A stretch of 64,000 bases of DNA from an uncultured Flavobacteriaceae bacterium. Its GTDB lineage: Bacteria > Bacteroidota > Bacteroidia > Flavobacteriales > Flavobacteriaceae. A model generated the notes under the pieces. The model worked only from the letters and a program-made list of their open reading frames with translations, did not search any database and had not been told where the DNA came from. How positions within the stretch are numbered: position 1 is the first letter of the stretch; each line of letters starts with the position of its first letter. The DNA lies in assembly GCA_947500575.1 (NCBI GenBank), contig CANMSI010000002.1:806001-870000 (forward strand), read 5' to 3'. The position numbers and the translations under genes are program-made. Of the stretch, positions 9,701 to 18,170 are shown in pieces.

Positions 9701-12700
9701 TCTGATATAACCGTAAATGACAACACCAATATTCCATTGAATAGTATACGAGTGAATCCGCAATCACTTACCATGACCGAAGGAGACATCACCACTCTTA
9801 CCCTTCAGTTCATTCCTGCCAATGCTACCAATCAAAATGTAACTTGGACAACAAGTGATGCTTCAATTGCGACTGTAGACCAGAATGGGCAAGTAACTGC
9901 TATCGCCGAAGGTAATGTAGAAATTGTAGCCACTTCAGAAGACGGAAATAAGTCCACTGATAGTGATATTGTGGTTATCGCAGCTCCTACCGGAGATATT
10001 CCTGTTACCGGTATTACTGTAAGTCCAACAACAGCTACCTTGAATATTGGTGAAGTACTTGGATTAACTGCACAATTAATTCCAACAAATGCAACAAACA
10101 CAAATGTTACATGGTCTTCAGCAGATAATAACATTGCTACCGTAGATCAAAATGGACAGGTAACTGCCATCAGTCAAGGAGTAGTCATTATTAGGGTCCT
10201 AACGGAAGATGGAGGTTTCAGTAGTGAAAGTACAATTGAAGTAATTGTACAAACCACTACTATCCCATTAAATAGTATCAGAGTAACACCACAATCCGCT
10301 ACTATGGATCCAGGAGATGTTCTCAACTTAAATTTACAGTTTATCCCTGCGAATGCTACTAATAAAAATGTTACTTGGACTTCCAGCAATACAGCCGTTG
10401 CAACGGTAGATGGAACAGGGCAAGTAACAGCAATAGCTCCAGGAAATGTAGAAATTGTAGCTACTTCAGAAGATGGAAATAAAACCACAGATAGTGATAT
10501 TGTAGTGGTTGCTCCAGCCAACATTCCACTAACTGGTATTCAAATTACACCTTCTTCCATAACTATAGATGAAGGAGATGTCACCAATCTTAATGTACTC
10601 TTCACTCCATCTAACGCTACCAATCAAAATGTAAGTTGGAGTTCTAGCGATGATACAGTGGCTACTGTAGACCAAAATGGATTGGTAACAGGGATTCAGG
10701 AAGGTAATGTTACGATCACAGCCACCTCTGAAGATGGTGATCATACCAGCGAGAGTGCTGTTGAAATACTAGCTGTCATTACAACCATTAGACTAAATAG
10801 CATTAAAATAACACCTCAAACGGCTACGCTTACCGAAGGTGATGTACTAGATTTGGCAGTTCAATTTATCCCTGCAAATGCTACCAATAAAAATGTAACT
10901 TGGACTTCTAGCGATACTTCTGTTGCTACCGTAGATCAGAATGGACAAGTAACAACCATTGCGCCTGGAAATGTAGAAATTGTAGCCACCGCTGAAGATG
11001 GCAATAGAACTAGTGATAGTGATATAGAAGTAACCGCTTCTACACAACTAATTCCGTTGAACTCCATTTTAGTAACACCACAATCCCTTAGCATGACGGA
11101 GGGCGATGTAATTGGACTAAGTCTTCAGTTTCTCCCAGCGAATGCCACCAATAAAAATGTAACTTGGACCTCTAGTGATGCGAGCATTGCTACCGTAGAT
11201 CAGAATGGGCAGGTAACAGCCATCCAAAGAGGAAACGTAACCATTGCTGTAACCTCTGAAGAAGGTGGTTATGTAACAGATAGTTCTATAACCGTATTAG
11301 AGGACGAAGATGCTGGTTGTGGAGCTGATTACGAAGAGCAAAATAGCATTGTAATTATTGAAGCAGAGAACTTGGATTTTGCTTCGGGCTGGACACGAAA
11401 AACAGAAGTTACTGGTTATACTGGCGATGCCTATATAGAATGGCTAGGAGGAGATAATTTTAGCACTCCTGGTAGTGGTTTAATTGCTACTTCTATAAGA
11501 ATTAATACCCCTGGAACCTATATTTTTCAATGGAGAAATAAGGTAGGTGCTGGTACAGATAGCAAAGAACACAACGATAGTTGGTTACGTTTTAAAGATG
11601 CCGATGACTTTTTTGGAAGAAAAGCGAATGGCAGCATTGTATATCCAAAAGGAAGTGGAAAAACTCCTGAAGTTGCAGGAGATGGTTCTGAAGGTTGGCT
11701 AAAAGTTTACTCTAGTGGCACCTTGGACTGGAGTTGGTCTACCCTAACCAATGATAATAATACACATGAAATTTATGTGACCTTCGATACTCCTGGAGTT
11801 TATTCTATGGAAATCTCTGGTAGGTCTAACAATCATTTAATAGATCGTATTGCCTTGAGTAGAGATGGTGTTGATGGAACGGATCTTTCTTTAGAAGAAA
11901 CTCTTTGTAATGGAATAGAGTCTGCAACTGGTATAAGTGTTACCCCAAAAACAGCAAGTGTAGAAGAAGGAAATACATTAACGCTTAATTATGAAATTAC
12001 GCCGGCAAATGCTACTGATAAAGAGGTCTCATGGACTTCTAGTGATGCTGCAATTGCTACGGTAGACCAAAATGGCTTGGTAACAGGAATACAAGAAGGT
12101 GACGTAACTATTAGCGTAAAAACCAATGACGGTGGTTTTACCGATACTGCCGCCATCCAAGTTACTGCCATAGATAATGGTGATTGTGGTGCAGTATATA
12201 CCGAAATAGACAGGCGTGTCATCATTGAAGCGGAAAACTTAAATGTTCCTGCCGGATGGACCGTAAGCAACGCTATTAACAGTTATTCAGGAAGTGGATA
12301 CCTTCAATGGGAAGGCGGCGACAGTTTTAACGTTCCTGGAAATGGTTTTATAACCACAAAAATTAGAATTAATACGCCGGGCACCTATCGTTTCCAATGG
12401 AGAAATAGAGTTGGGAAAGGTTCTAGCAGTACGGATAGTAATGATAGTTGGATTCGTTTTCCGGATGCGGATGATTTCTTTGGAGAAAAAGCAAATGGAA
12501 GTATTGTATATCCTAAAGGGAGTGGAAAAACTCCAGAAGCAAATGGGCCTGGAGCCGATGGTTGGTTGAAGGCTTACTTAGGAGGAACTACAGATTGGAC
12601 TTGGTCTACATTTACCAGTGATAGAGATAATCATAACATCTATGTAACCTTTGATAGTCCAGGAGTGTATACCATGGAAATATCTGGAAGGTCCAATGAT

Positions 12701-14230
12701 CATATCATAGATAGAATTGTTTTAAGTAATGGTACTAATGCCACTAGTTTGGCTTTGCCTGAAACTTTATGTGATGGCGTTCCAACTACTCCAGTAACAG
12801 GTATTAATGTAACACCTGAATCTGCAAATCTTGAGGTAACAGATATTATAGCGTTGACTGCAGAAGTGTTGCCTATCAACGCTACCAATCAAAATATTTC
12901 GTGGTCTTCCTCGGATACGGCTATCGCAATTGTAAATCAGAATGGTGAAGTTACCGCTTTAAGAGAGGGACTTGCAATTATTACTGCAACCACCGAAGAT
13001 GGAGCTTTTGAAGATACTTCTAGCATACAAATTATTAGTAATTCTAAATGTGGAGCAGACTATGTTGAGATAGATAATATTGTAGTTATTGAAGCGGAGA
13101 ATTTAAATCTGTCCGATGGATGGTCTAAAAGGAGTACTGTTTCTGGACATACCGAAGACGGATATATAGAATGGACAGATGCAAATAGTTTTAACACGCC
13201 AGGAAATGGTCTTGTAAGCACACAAATTAGAATTAACCAAGCAGGTACGTATCTTTTCCAGTGGAGAAATAAAGTAGGGCAAGGTTCGGATCCTACAGAA
13301 AGTAATGATGCGTGGTTACGTTTCCCAGATGCTGATGATTTCTTCGGAGAGAAAGCCAGTACGGGAAGCATTGTATACCCGAAAGGAAGTGGGAAATTTC
13401 CAGAAGTACGCGGTTCCGGATCAGATGGTTGGCTTAAAGTATATTCTGGCGGTACCACAGATTGGACATGGTCTACCTTTACCAGCGATAGTGATAATCA
13501 CCAAGTATATGTAACCTTTGATAACCCAGGAGTATATACCATGGAAATATCAGGACGATCTACCAATCATATTATCGATAGAATTGTACTGAGCAAGGAT
13601 GCGAACAATGCCACAGACCTATCCTTCCCTGAAACGCTTTGTGGTACAGCAGTTAAAAATTCATTCCCAAGAATGATCATTAATAATGCCACTGCTGCAG
13701 AAGGAGATCGCTTAGACTTTAGTGTTAATTTAAGCAAACCAACTAATGAAAGGGTTACCGTAGACATTGCATTTTTTGAAGATACGGCGACCAGTTTTGA
13801 TTATTTTACCACATTTAAAACGGTCACTTTTGAACCTGGTGTTACTTCCATGATTTTAAGCGTTCCTACCAGAGATGATGATTCTGTAGAAGACGATGAA
13901 ACTTTTATCATTGGCGTAAACGAAATTCTTGAAGGAAAGATTGCCGATTTTTCAGATACTGGAATAGGGACTATTATAGATTCTGACACCAACTTTGTAA
14001 TAGCACCCAACCCAGCGCCTGTCAACGGAAGCGTAACCATTGCGGGCATGAAAAGCGGGGACTATGAAATAGCACTCTACACCATGTCAGGAGAAATGGT
14101 ACAAAGAGTAAAAGCAACAGTAGAAGGAAACGTATACGAATTACGCATTGGAAATCTAGCACAGGGCATTTACTTATTCCGAGCAGATAGTATAGACCGT
14201 TCGTATACAGAACGTATTATTGTGAGATAA
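6746..14230 (+). CDS. Giant T9SS-secreted glycoside hydrolase with BIG2 and sugar-binding-like modules
   Basis: The start at 6746 is chosen because it gives a clean signal peptide (MKFLKNHAPTLLLFFMISLG, cleavage near YSQ); an earlier in-frame ATG at 6707 only adds 13 uncharacteristic residues. The 2494-residue order is: DUF5060-like beta domain (about 24-120), TIM-barrel hydrolase (about 160-550) with likely acid/base in NWNLGEEND (Glu343/344) and nucleophile in WVVTNDEQG (Glu435), a collagenase-type C-terminal beta domain, BIG2 repeat 1 (619), sugar-binding-like module 1 (706), BIG2 2-8 (about 910-1520), module 2 (1525), BIG2 9, module 3 (1814), BIG2 10, module 4 (2102), Calx-beta (about 2306), and a T9SS sorting domain (about 2417-2494). 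It probably degrades an algal or other polysaccharide at the cell surface. The substrate is unknown and no SusC/D pair adjoins it. Confidence 0.85.
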   Translation: MKFLKNHAPTLLLFFMISLGYSQTTVSGDFQKWHTVTILFDGPNTSENDAVNPFLDYRLNVTFTSASGNTFVVPGFYAADGNAAETSASSGNKWAVRFTPNETGNWTYNVSFRTASNIAVILNPDFGTPTSFDGESGSFNIAASNKSAPDNRAKGRLNYVGKRYLQFEETGKYFLKAGSDSPENLLAYSDFDNTTNSKTWSPHNSDWNSGDPTWKGNNGRELIGAVNYLSEMGMNAFSFLTMNVIGDGNDVWPWAATNSNSLNGATGSDVNNRLRYDVSKLAQWEILFSHADAKGMFLHFKTQETENDQLLDGGELGTQRKLYYRELIARFGHHLALNWNLGEENDLYDELGDVDGTRIKAYAAYVNALDPYDHHIVIHSYPWAHENLYPPLLGTGNRFTGASMQIGIVAIHRDIKRWILESKNAGKPWVVTNDEQGSAQRGVTADESYSGNKGNQDDNRDEVRHEVLWGTLMAGGGGVEYYFGYNTGETDLTAEDFRSRRTKWEDAKYALDFFDAHVPFWEMETNDQLTSERDDFCLANPGVRYLIYLPEGGSTNLNLSAGTGTFTVKWFDPRNGGNLLNGSITEIQGGASRNIGNPPNNTNSDWVILVEKEGSSTNIPVTGMTLTPSNATIEVGNSTTLNAQIQPTSASNKTVIWSSNNTSVATVNQAGQVTGIQIGAAVITARSEDGDFTDTATISVVPATPCSADYSEQNNLVIIEAENLNAPTGWNQKTSASGYTGTGYIEWEGGDNFNTPGIGVISASIKINNPGTYLFQWRNKVGQGTVSTDFNDSWLRFPDADDFYGEKTSTGSIVYPKGSGKTPEAAGAGGDGWLKVYSSGTIDWSWSTNTNDNNTHQIYVTFDNPGVYTMEISGRSDHHLIDRIALSNNAGNATNLSLPETTCDGDETVPVTGIFVTPDTATMNIGDVLNLSASITPSNATNQNITWTSSDASVASVDQNGEVTALAEGTATIAAITEDGNFSAGSDITVNDNTNIPLNSIRVNPQSLTMTEGDITTLTLQFIPANATNQNVTWTTSDASIATVDQNGQVTAIAEGNVEIVATSEDGNKSTDSDIVVIAAPTGDIPVTGITVSPTTATLNIGEVLGLTAQLIPTNATNTNVTWSSADNNIATVDQNGQVTAISQGVVIIRVLTEDGGFSSESTIEVIVQTTTIPLNSIRVTPQSATMDPGDVLNLNLQFIPANATNKNVTWTSSNTAVATVDGTGQVTAIAPGNVEIVATSEDGNKTTDSDIVVVAPANIPLTGIQITPSSITIDEGDVTNLNVLFTPSNATNQNVSWSSSDDTVATVDQNGLVTGIQEGNVTITATSEDGDHTSESAVEILAVITTIRLNSIKITPQTATLTEGDVLDLAVQFIPANATNKNVTWTSSDTSVATVDQNGQVTTIAPGNVEIVATAEDGNRTSDSDIEVTASTQLIPLNSILVTPQSLSMTEGDVIGLSLQFLPANATNKNVTWTSSDASIATVDQNGQVTAIQRGNVTIAVTSEEGGYVTDSSITVLEDEDAGCGADYEEQNSIVIIEAENLDFASGWTRKTEVTGYTGDAYIEWLGGDNFSTPGSGLIATSIRINTPGTYIFQWRNKVGAGTDSKEHNDSWLRFKDADDFFGRKANGSIVYPKGSGKTPEVAGDGSEGWLKVYSSGTLDWSWSTLTNDNNTHEIYVTFDTPGVYSMEISGRSNNHLIDRIALSRDGVDGTDLSLEETLCNGIESATGISVTPKTASVEEGNTLTLNYEITPANATDKEVSWTSSDAAIATVDQNGLVTGIQEGDVTISVKTNDGGFTDTAAIQVTAIDNGDCGAVYTEIDRRVIIEAENLNVPAGWTVSNAINSYSGSGYLQWEGGDSFNVPGNGFITTKIRINTPGTYRFQWRNRVGKGSSSTDSNDSWIRFPDADDFFGEKANGSIVYPKGSGKTPEANGPGADGWLKAYLGGTTDWTWSTFTSDRDNHNIYVTFDSPGVYTMEISGRSNDHIIDRIVLSNGTNATSLALPETLCDGVPTTPVTGINVTPESANLEVTDIIALTAEVLPINATNQNISWSSSDTAIAIVNQNGEVTALREGLAIITATTEDGAFEDTSSIQIISNSKCGADYVEIDNIVVIEAENLNLSDGWSKRSTVSGHTEDGYIEWTDANSFNTPGNGLVSTQIRINQAGTYLFQWRNKVGQGSDPTESNDAWLRFPDADDFFGEKASTGSIVYPKGSGKFPEVRGSGSDGWLKVYSGGTTDWTWSTFTSDSDNHQVYVTFDNPGVYTMEISGRSTNHIIDRIVLSKDANNATDLSFPETLCGTAVKNSFPRMIINNATAAEGDRLDFSVNLSKPTNERVTVDIAFFEDTATSFDYFTTFKTVTFEPGVTSMILSVPTRDDDSVEDDETFIIGVNEILEGKIADFSDTGIGTIIDSDTNFVIAPNPAPVNGSVTIAGMKSGDYEIALYTMSGEMVQRVKATVEGNVYELRIGNLAQGIYLFRADSIDRSYTERIIVR
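8600..13640 (+). repeat. Tandem BIG2 (x10) and AEN-type sugar-binding-like module (x4) coding repeats
   Basis: Ten copies of an 80-85-residue Ig-like unit recur (V-T-G-I-x-V-x-P, NATN-x-N-V-T-W, SSD-x-x-I-ATVDQNG-x-VT). Four copies of a longer unit begin near 8861, 11318, 12185 and 13049 with C-x-A-x-Y, then VIIEAENL, and end with MEISGRS-x-x-H-x-IDRI-x-L. The final His-x-Ile-Asp-Arg and the N-terminal AEN pattern resemble CBM6/malectin-like modules. The high identity makes this stretch prone to recombination and mis-assembly. Confidence 0.85.
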
Positions 14231-14251
14231 CAAAACAAGAGAAATTTTAAG

Positions 14252-14291
14252 AATGTGCTGGCTATTTTTTATCTAAATATGCCAGCACATT
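14252..14291. terminator. Bidirectional hairpin terminator inside the end of purC
   Basis: An 11-bp perfect stem (AATGTGCTGGC at 14252-14262 with GCCAGCACATT at 14281-14291) encloses an AT-rich loop, followed by a T-run on the + strand. On the minus strand, the right arm encodes the last codons of purC, so the hairpin overlaps the coding end. It separates two convergent genes, the giant hydrolase and purC. Confidence 0.7.
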
Positions 14292-15215
14292 TTTTTCTAT
14301 ACGTTCCTCAATATTGGTAATGGACGCTTTCTCAAAAGTCTCGCCCGTAATATTCTCGTAGAGTTCAATATATCTTTCAGAGACACTTTCAATATAGGCG
14401 TCGCTCATTTCAGGAACGGTTTGCCCCTCTAAACCCTGAAATCCATTTGCTATTAGCCACTGACGAACAAACTCTTTGGAAAGTTGCTTTTGTGCTTCTC
14501 CCCTATCCTGACGTTCTTGATAGCCCTCTGCATAAAAGTAACGGGAGGAGTCTGGTGTATGTATCTCATCTATCAAGACAATTTTCCCAGCCTTTGTTTT
14601 TCCAAATTCATATTTTGTATCTACCAATATAAGCCCTCTCTGAGCTGCAATCTCCGTACCTCTCTGAAACAAAGCACGGGTGTGTTTTTCCAAAATGGCA
14701 TAGTCCTCAGCACTTACAATACCCCTTTCTAGAATAGCTTCTTTCGAAATATCTTCATCATGATCGCCTTTTTCCGCTTTCGTCGCTGGAGTAATTATAG
14801 GAGCAGGGAAACGATCGTTCTCTTTCATTCCATCTGGCATAGGAACACCGCACAGCATGCGTTTTCCCGCCTTATACTCTCTAGCTGCATGGCCAGACAT
14901 ATATCCACGTATCACCATTTCTATTTTAAAAGGTTCACACGCCTCCCCAATAGCTACATTCGGATCTGGAGTTGCTTGTAACCAATTAGGGACAATATCA
15001 GCTGTTGCCGCCATCATTTTGGTAGCAATCTGATTTAATATTTGTCCTTTGAAAGGAATCCCCTTTGGCATTACTACATCAAAAGCAGACAAGCGGTCTG
15101 TGGCAATCATTAGGAGCACATCATTCTCCAAAGTATAAACTTCCCTAACCTTGCCTTTATAGACATCAATTTGTCCTGGGAAATTAAAATTGGTTCCCGT
15201 AATACTCTGACTCAT
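14262..15215 (-). CDS. purC: Phosphoribosylaminoimidazole-succinocarboxamide synthase
   Basis: The 317-residue enzyme joins CAIR and aspartate using ATP to make SAICAR in de novo purine synthesis. Recognisable segments are the N-terminal [11 protein letters not shown] phosphate loop, the [20 protein letters not shown] motif, [13 protein letters not shown], and [17 protein letters not shown] near the end. The length fits the longer form common in Bacteroidota and eukaryotes rather than the short E. coli form. It is followed at 7 bp by phoH upstream on the same strand, so the two may share a transcript. Confidence 0.95.
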   Translation of the reverse strand: MSQSITGTNFNFPGQIDVYKGKVREVYTLENDVLLMIATDRLSAFDVVMPKGIPFKGQILNQIATKMMAATADIVPNWLQATPDPNVAIGEACEPFKIEMVIRGYMSGHAAREYKAGKRMLCGVPMPDGMKENDRFPAPIITPATKAEKGDHDEDISKEAILERGIVSAEDYAILEKHTRALFQRGTEIAAQRGLILVDTKYEFGKTKAGKIVLIDEIHTPDSSRYFYAEGYQERQDRGEAQKQLSKEFVRQWLIANGFQGLEGQTVPEMSDAYIESVSERYIELYENITGETFEKASITNIEERIEKNVLAYLDKK

Positions 15216-15222
15216 TCTTATG

Positions 15223-16176
15223 TTAATTATTGTGTTCTATACCCTTATAAGCATCTATAACCTTTTTCACCAGACGGTGACGGATAACATCTTTATCATC
15301 CAAATAAATAATTTCTATTCCCTCAACATTATTCAAGATTAACAGAGCTTCCTTTAAACCAGAGATCACACGTCTTGGTAAATCTATTTGTCCGGGGTCA
15401 CCAGTGATTAAAAACTGTGCATTTTTACCCATCCTTGTTAAAAACATCTTCATTTGGGCATGTGTGGTATTTTGTGCTTCATCTAAAATAACAAAGGCAT
15501 TGTCCAAGGTACGCCCTCTCATAAATGCCATGGGCGCTATCTGAATGGTCCCATTTTCCACATAATGTGCGAGCTTTTCACTCGGAATCATATCTCGAAG
15601 TGCATCGTATAAAGGTTGCATATACGGATCTAACTTCTCCTTTAAATCACCCGGTAAAAACCCTAAGTTTTCACCTGCTTCTACCGCAGGTCTCGTTAAA
15701 ATAATTCGCTTTACCTGTTTCTCCTTCAATGCTTTAACGGCTAAGGCAACCCCTGTGTAGGTTTTTCCGGTACCAGCCGGGCCTATGGCAAAAACCATAT
15801 CATTCTTTTTAGCAGCATCTACTAATTTCCTTTGGTTTACAGTCTGTGCCTTAATAAGTTTTCCACTAACACCATGTACCAATACTTCGCCACTGCCAGG
15901 AGCAGATTTCAAATCTTCTTCTCCATTACTAGTTAATACCCGTTCTATGCTGTTTTCATCGAGCTTATTGTATTTCACAAAGTGATTGGTAAGCATATCA
16001 AAACGCTTGTCAAATTCTTCTAAAAGGTCTTCATCTCCATAGACTTTAATCTTGCTTCCACGGGCAACGATCTTTAGTTTAGGAAAGTATTTTTTTAGGA
16101 CGTCAATGTTTGCATTTTGGTGCCCAAAAAACTCTCTAGGGCTAATATCGGTAAGTTCTAAAATAAGTTCGTTCAA
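15223..16176 (-). CDS. phoH: PhoH-family P-loop ATPase
   Basis: The 317-residue protein has the PhoH core: a Walker A motif (GPAGTGKT, around residues 132-139), [17 protein letters not shown], a Walker B-like [11 protein letters not shown], and [12 protein letters not shown]. The N-terminal about 110 residues form a small alpha/beta (KH-like) extension as in PhoL/YbeZ. PhoH proteins are linked to RNA metabolism and phosphate stress, and the biochemical role is not settled. It lies upstream of purC on the minus strand and is divergent from the SAM hydrolase gene. Confidence 0.9.
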   Translation of the reverse strand: MNELILELTDISPREFFGHQNANIDVLKKYFPKLKIVARGSKIKVYGDEDLLEEFDKRFDMLTNHFVKYNKLDENSIERVLTSNGEEDLKSAPGSGEVLVHGVSGKLIKAQTVNQRKLVDAAKKNDMVFAIGPAGTGKTYTGVALAVKALKEKQVKRIILTRPAVEAGENLGFLPGDLKEKLDPYMQPLYDALRDMIPSEKLAHYVENGTIQIAPMAFMRGRTLDNAFVILDEAQNTTHAQMKMFLTRMGKNAQFLITGDPGQIDLPRRVISGLKEALLILNNVEGIEIIYLDDKDVIRHRLVKKVIDAYKGIEHNN

Positions 16177-16238
16177 AGAAAAATGGTATTAAAAAATTGA
16201 GACAAATAAGATTAATTTCCGTGCGCTATTTTTTTGTG

Positions 16239-16246
16239 TAATTTTG
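16239..16246 (+). promoter_or_regulatory. Candidate -7 element (TAATTTTG)
   Basis: TAATTTTG matches the Bacteroidota -7 consensus TAnnTTTG and lies 59 bases before the start of the SAM hydrolase gene in a divergent intergenic region. No convincing -33 TTTG at the usual 19-20 bp spacing is seen, so the call is tentative. Confidence 0.35.
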
Positions 16247-16304
16247 TTCAACAAACTTAAGTAAAAATCAGTTTGCAGCTAAAAAAACATATCAACAGTA
16301 CTGC

Positions 16305-17135
16305 ATGGCAATTATTACATTAACTACTGATTTTGGACATAAAGATCACTTCGTTGGCGCCATTAAAGGAACTATCTATAACGAACTGTCAGATGTCCAT
16401 ATTGTTGATATATCCCATTCCATTAGTCCGTTTAATATTCAGGAGTGTGCCTACATTCTTAAAAACTCTTACAAAGCTTTTCCGGAAGGAACCATTCACA
16501 TCGTAGGAGTAGACTCTGAACCTACTATAGAAAACCAACACATTGCAGTGCTGGTAGACGGTCATTTCTTTATCAGTTCGAACAATGGTGTTATTGGTCT
16601 CATTACTTCCGAGATAAAACCTCAAAAAGTAGTGGAGATTAATATTCCAAATCCTATGTATGGCTCTTTCCCCGTTTTGGATGTGTTTGTACAGGTGGCC
16701 TGTCATATTGCACGTGGAGGCACCTTAGAAGTTGTAGGGAAGGCATTTAACAATCTTAAAGATCTCAAAGAGTTTGCTCCTAGAATTACGGATAATGGTA
16801 ATAGTATAGTGGGAAGTGTTATTTATATTGACAACTACGGTAATGTAATTACTAATATTCAAAAAAGTTTGTTTGAAGCCTACCGCAATGGGCGAAAATT
16901 TGAATTAAACGCCCGCAACAAGAAGATTACACAGATACATCATAAATACAGTGATATTATCAACTTTGAATTGGACAAAGGACAACGAAGGGGTCCTGGT
17001 GATTTATTAGCCCTTTTTAATTCTTCTGATTATATTGAACTTGCCATCTATATGAGCGATCTTAATACCGTAGGTGGTGCTTCTACCTTACTTGGACTCG
17101 ATTATAGAGATACCATTATCATAAATTTTCTTTAA
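16305..17135 (+). CDS. SAM hydroxide adenosyltransferase (DUF62 family)
   Basis: The 276-residue protein shows the family start (ITLTTDFGHKDHFVGAIKG), the Asp-rich HIVDISHSI segment, GVDSEP and the C-terminal domain motif YIDNYGNVITNI. Characterised members split S-adenosylmethionine with water into adenosine and methionine; relatives are chlorinases and fluorinases. This sequence lacks a clear reason to be a halogenase. The next gene starts directly after its stop, so the two are probably co-translated. Confidence 0.88.
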   Translation: MAIITLTTDFGHKDHFVGAIKGTIYNELSDVHIVDISHSISPFNIQECAYILKNSYKAFPEGTIHIVGVDSEPTIENQHIAVLVDGHFFISSNNGVIGLITSEIKPQKVVEINIPNPMYGSFPVLDVFVQVACHIARGGTLEVVGKAFNNLKDLKEFAPRITDNGNSIVGSVIYIDNYGNVITNIQKSLFEAYRNGRKFELNARNKKITQIHHKYSDIINFELDKGQRRGPGDLLALFNSSDYIELAIYMSDLNTVGGASTLLGLDYRDTIIINFL

Positions 17136-17432
17136 ATGCTGGTACGAATTGTAAAACTGACTTTTGAAAAAAAAAATATTGCTAGTTTTGAGCAATTGTT
17201 TGAAGACACCAAAAAACATATTCGAAATTTTGAAGGATGTACCTTTTTAGAATTATACCAGGATATAGAGAATGAAGCTGTATTTTTTACCTACAGTTAT
17301 TGGAACAGCGAACAAGATTTAAATAATTACAGACATTCAGATTTTTTTAAGGGTGTTTGGAGCAAAACAAAAGTTTTATTTGCAGCACCGCCCGTTGCTT
17401 GGAGTGTTTGTAAAAGAGAAACTTTAAATTAA
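17136..17432 (+). CDS. Antibiotic-biosynthesis-monooxygenase (ABM) domain protein
   Basis: The 98-residue single-domain protein has the dimeric ferredoxin-like ABM pattern: an opening strand (LVRIVKLTFEKKNIASFEQLFE), a mid-strand FLELYQDIENEAVFFTYSYWNSEQDLNNY and the HSDFFKGVW helix. Such proteins act as quinol or haem-degrading monooxygenases or are uncharacterised. The start codon abuts the stop of the SAM hydrolase gene. The chemistry is unknown. Confidence 0.75.
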   Translation: MLVRIVKLTFEKKNIASFEQLFEDTKKHIRNFEGCTFLELYQDIENEAVFFTYSYWNSEQDLNNYRHSDFFKGVWSKTKVLFAAPPVAWSVCKRETLN

Positions 17433-17438
17433 ACGAGT

Positions 17439-18170
17439 ATGTTAGCCATATTTAAGCGCGAAATTAGATCATTTTTCACCTCCCCTGTTGGCTATTTGGT
17501 AATGGGTCTTTTCTTGGTTTTAAGTGGATTATTTTTATGGGTATTTAAAGGGCAATTCAATGTTTTTGAATATGGTTTTGCCGATCTCAGTAACTTTTTC
17601 TTACTGGCACCATGGGTTTTTCTTTTCTTAATCCCTGCCATTACCATGAAAAGTTTTTCTGAAGAACAAAAGTTGGGTACTCTAGAACTACTCTTTATAA
17701 AGCCCATTTCATTATGGCAAACAGTATTCGGGAAATTTTTAGGAACCGTAGTTCTAGCCATTATTGCGGTACTGCCTACACTATTGTATGTATATACCAT
17801 TTCGCAGTTAGGCACCACCATTGGAAATTTAGATACAGGCGTTGTACTAGGATCTTACTTTGGCCTTTTATTGCTCCTTACCACCTATACGGCTATTGGA
17901 GTGTTTGCATCCACGCTTTCTGATAATCAGATTGTTTCTTTTATTATTGGAATGGTTCTTTGCTTTCTGCTCTATTATGGTTTTGAGTCCTTAGGTACTT
18001 TGTTTACAGAAGGAGATTTTGGGTTAAAAATACAAGGGCTTGGAATGAAAGCACATTTTGAAAGTATTGCAAGAGGTGTGTTGGATACCAGAGATCTTAT
18101 TTATTTTGTGAGTTTAACTCTCTTCTTTTTGTTTTTGACTGTAGAACGACTTAAAAACTTGAATAGATAA
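17439..18170 (+). CDS. gldF: Gliding motility ABC transporter permease GldF
   Basis: The 243-residue integral membrane protein has six predicted helices. It shows the GldF/ABC-2 permease hallmarks: FKREIRSFFTSPVGYLVMGLF at the N-terminus, LIPAITMKSFSEEQKLGTLELLF in the first loop, and LTVERLKNLNR at the end. GldF with GldG and the ATPase GldA form an ABC system that Flavobacterium gliding depends on genetically. Its stop overlaps the gldG start by one base (TAATG). gldA is not in the window. Confidence 0.92.
   Translation: MLAIFKREIRSFFTSPVGYLVMGLFLVLSGLFLWVFKGQFNVFEYGFADLSNFFLLAPWVFLFLIPAITMKSFSEEQKLGTLELLFIKPISLWQTVFGKFLGTVVLAIIAVLPTLLYVYTISQLGTTIGNLDTGVVLGSYFGLLLLLTTYTAIGVFASTLSDNQIVSFIIGMVLCFLLYYGFESLGTLFTEGDFGLKIQGLGMKAHFESIARGVLDTRDLIYFVSLTLFFLFLTVERLKNLNR

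Noticed and set aside
9379-13767. Many minus-strand open frames antisense to the BIG2 and sugar-binding-like repeats
   Set aside because: They are shadows created by the repeat composition of the giant gene.
16305-17135. Halogenase
   Set aside because: The DUF62 family includes halogenases, but nothing in the sequence or neighbours favours this over SAM hydrolysis.
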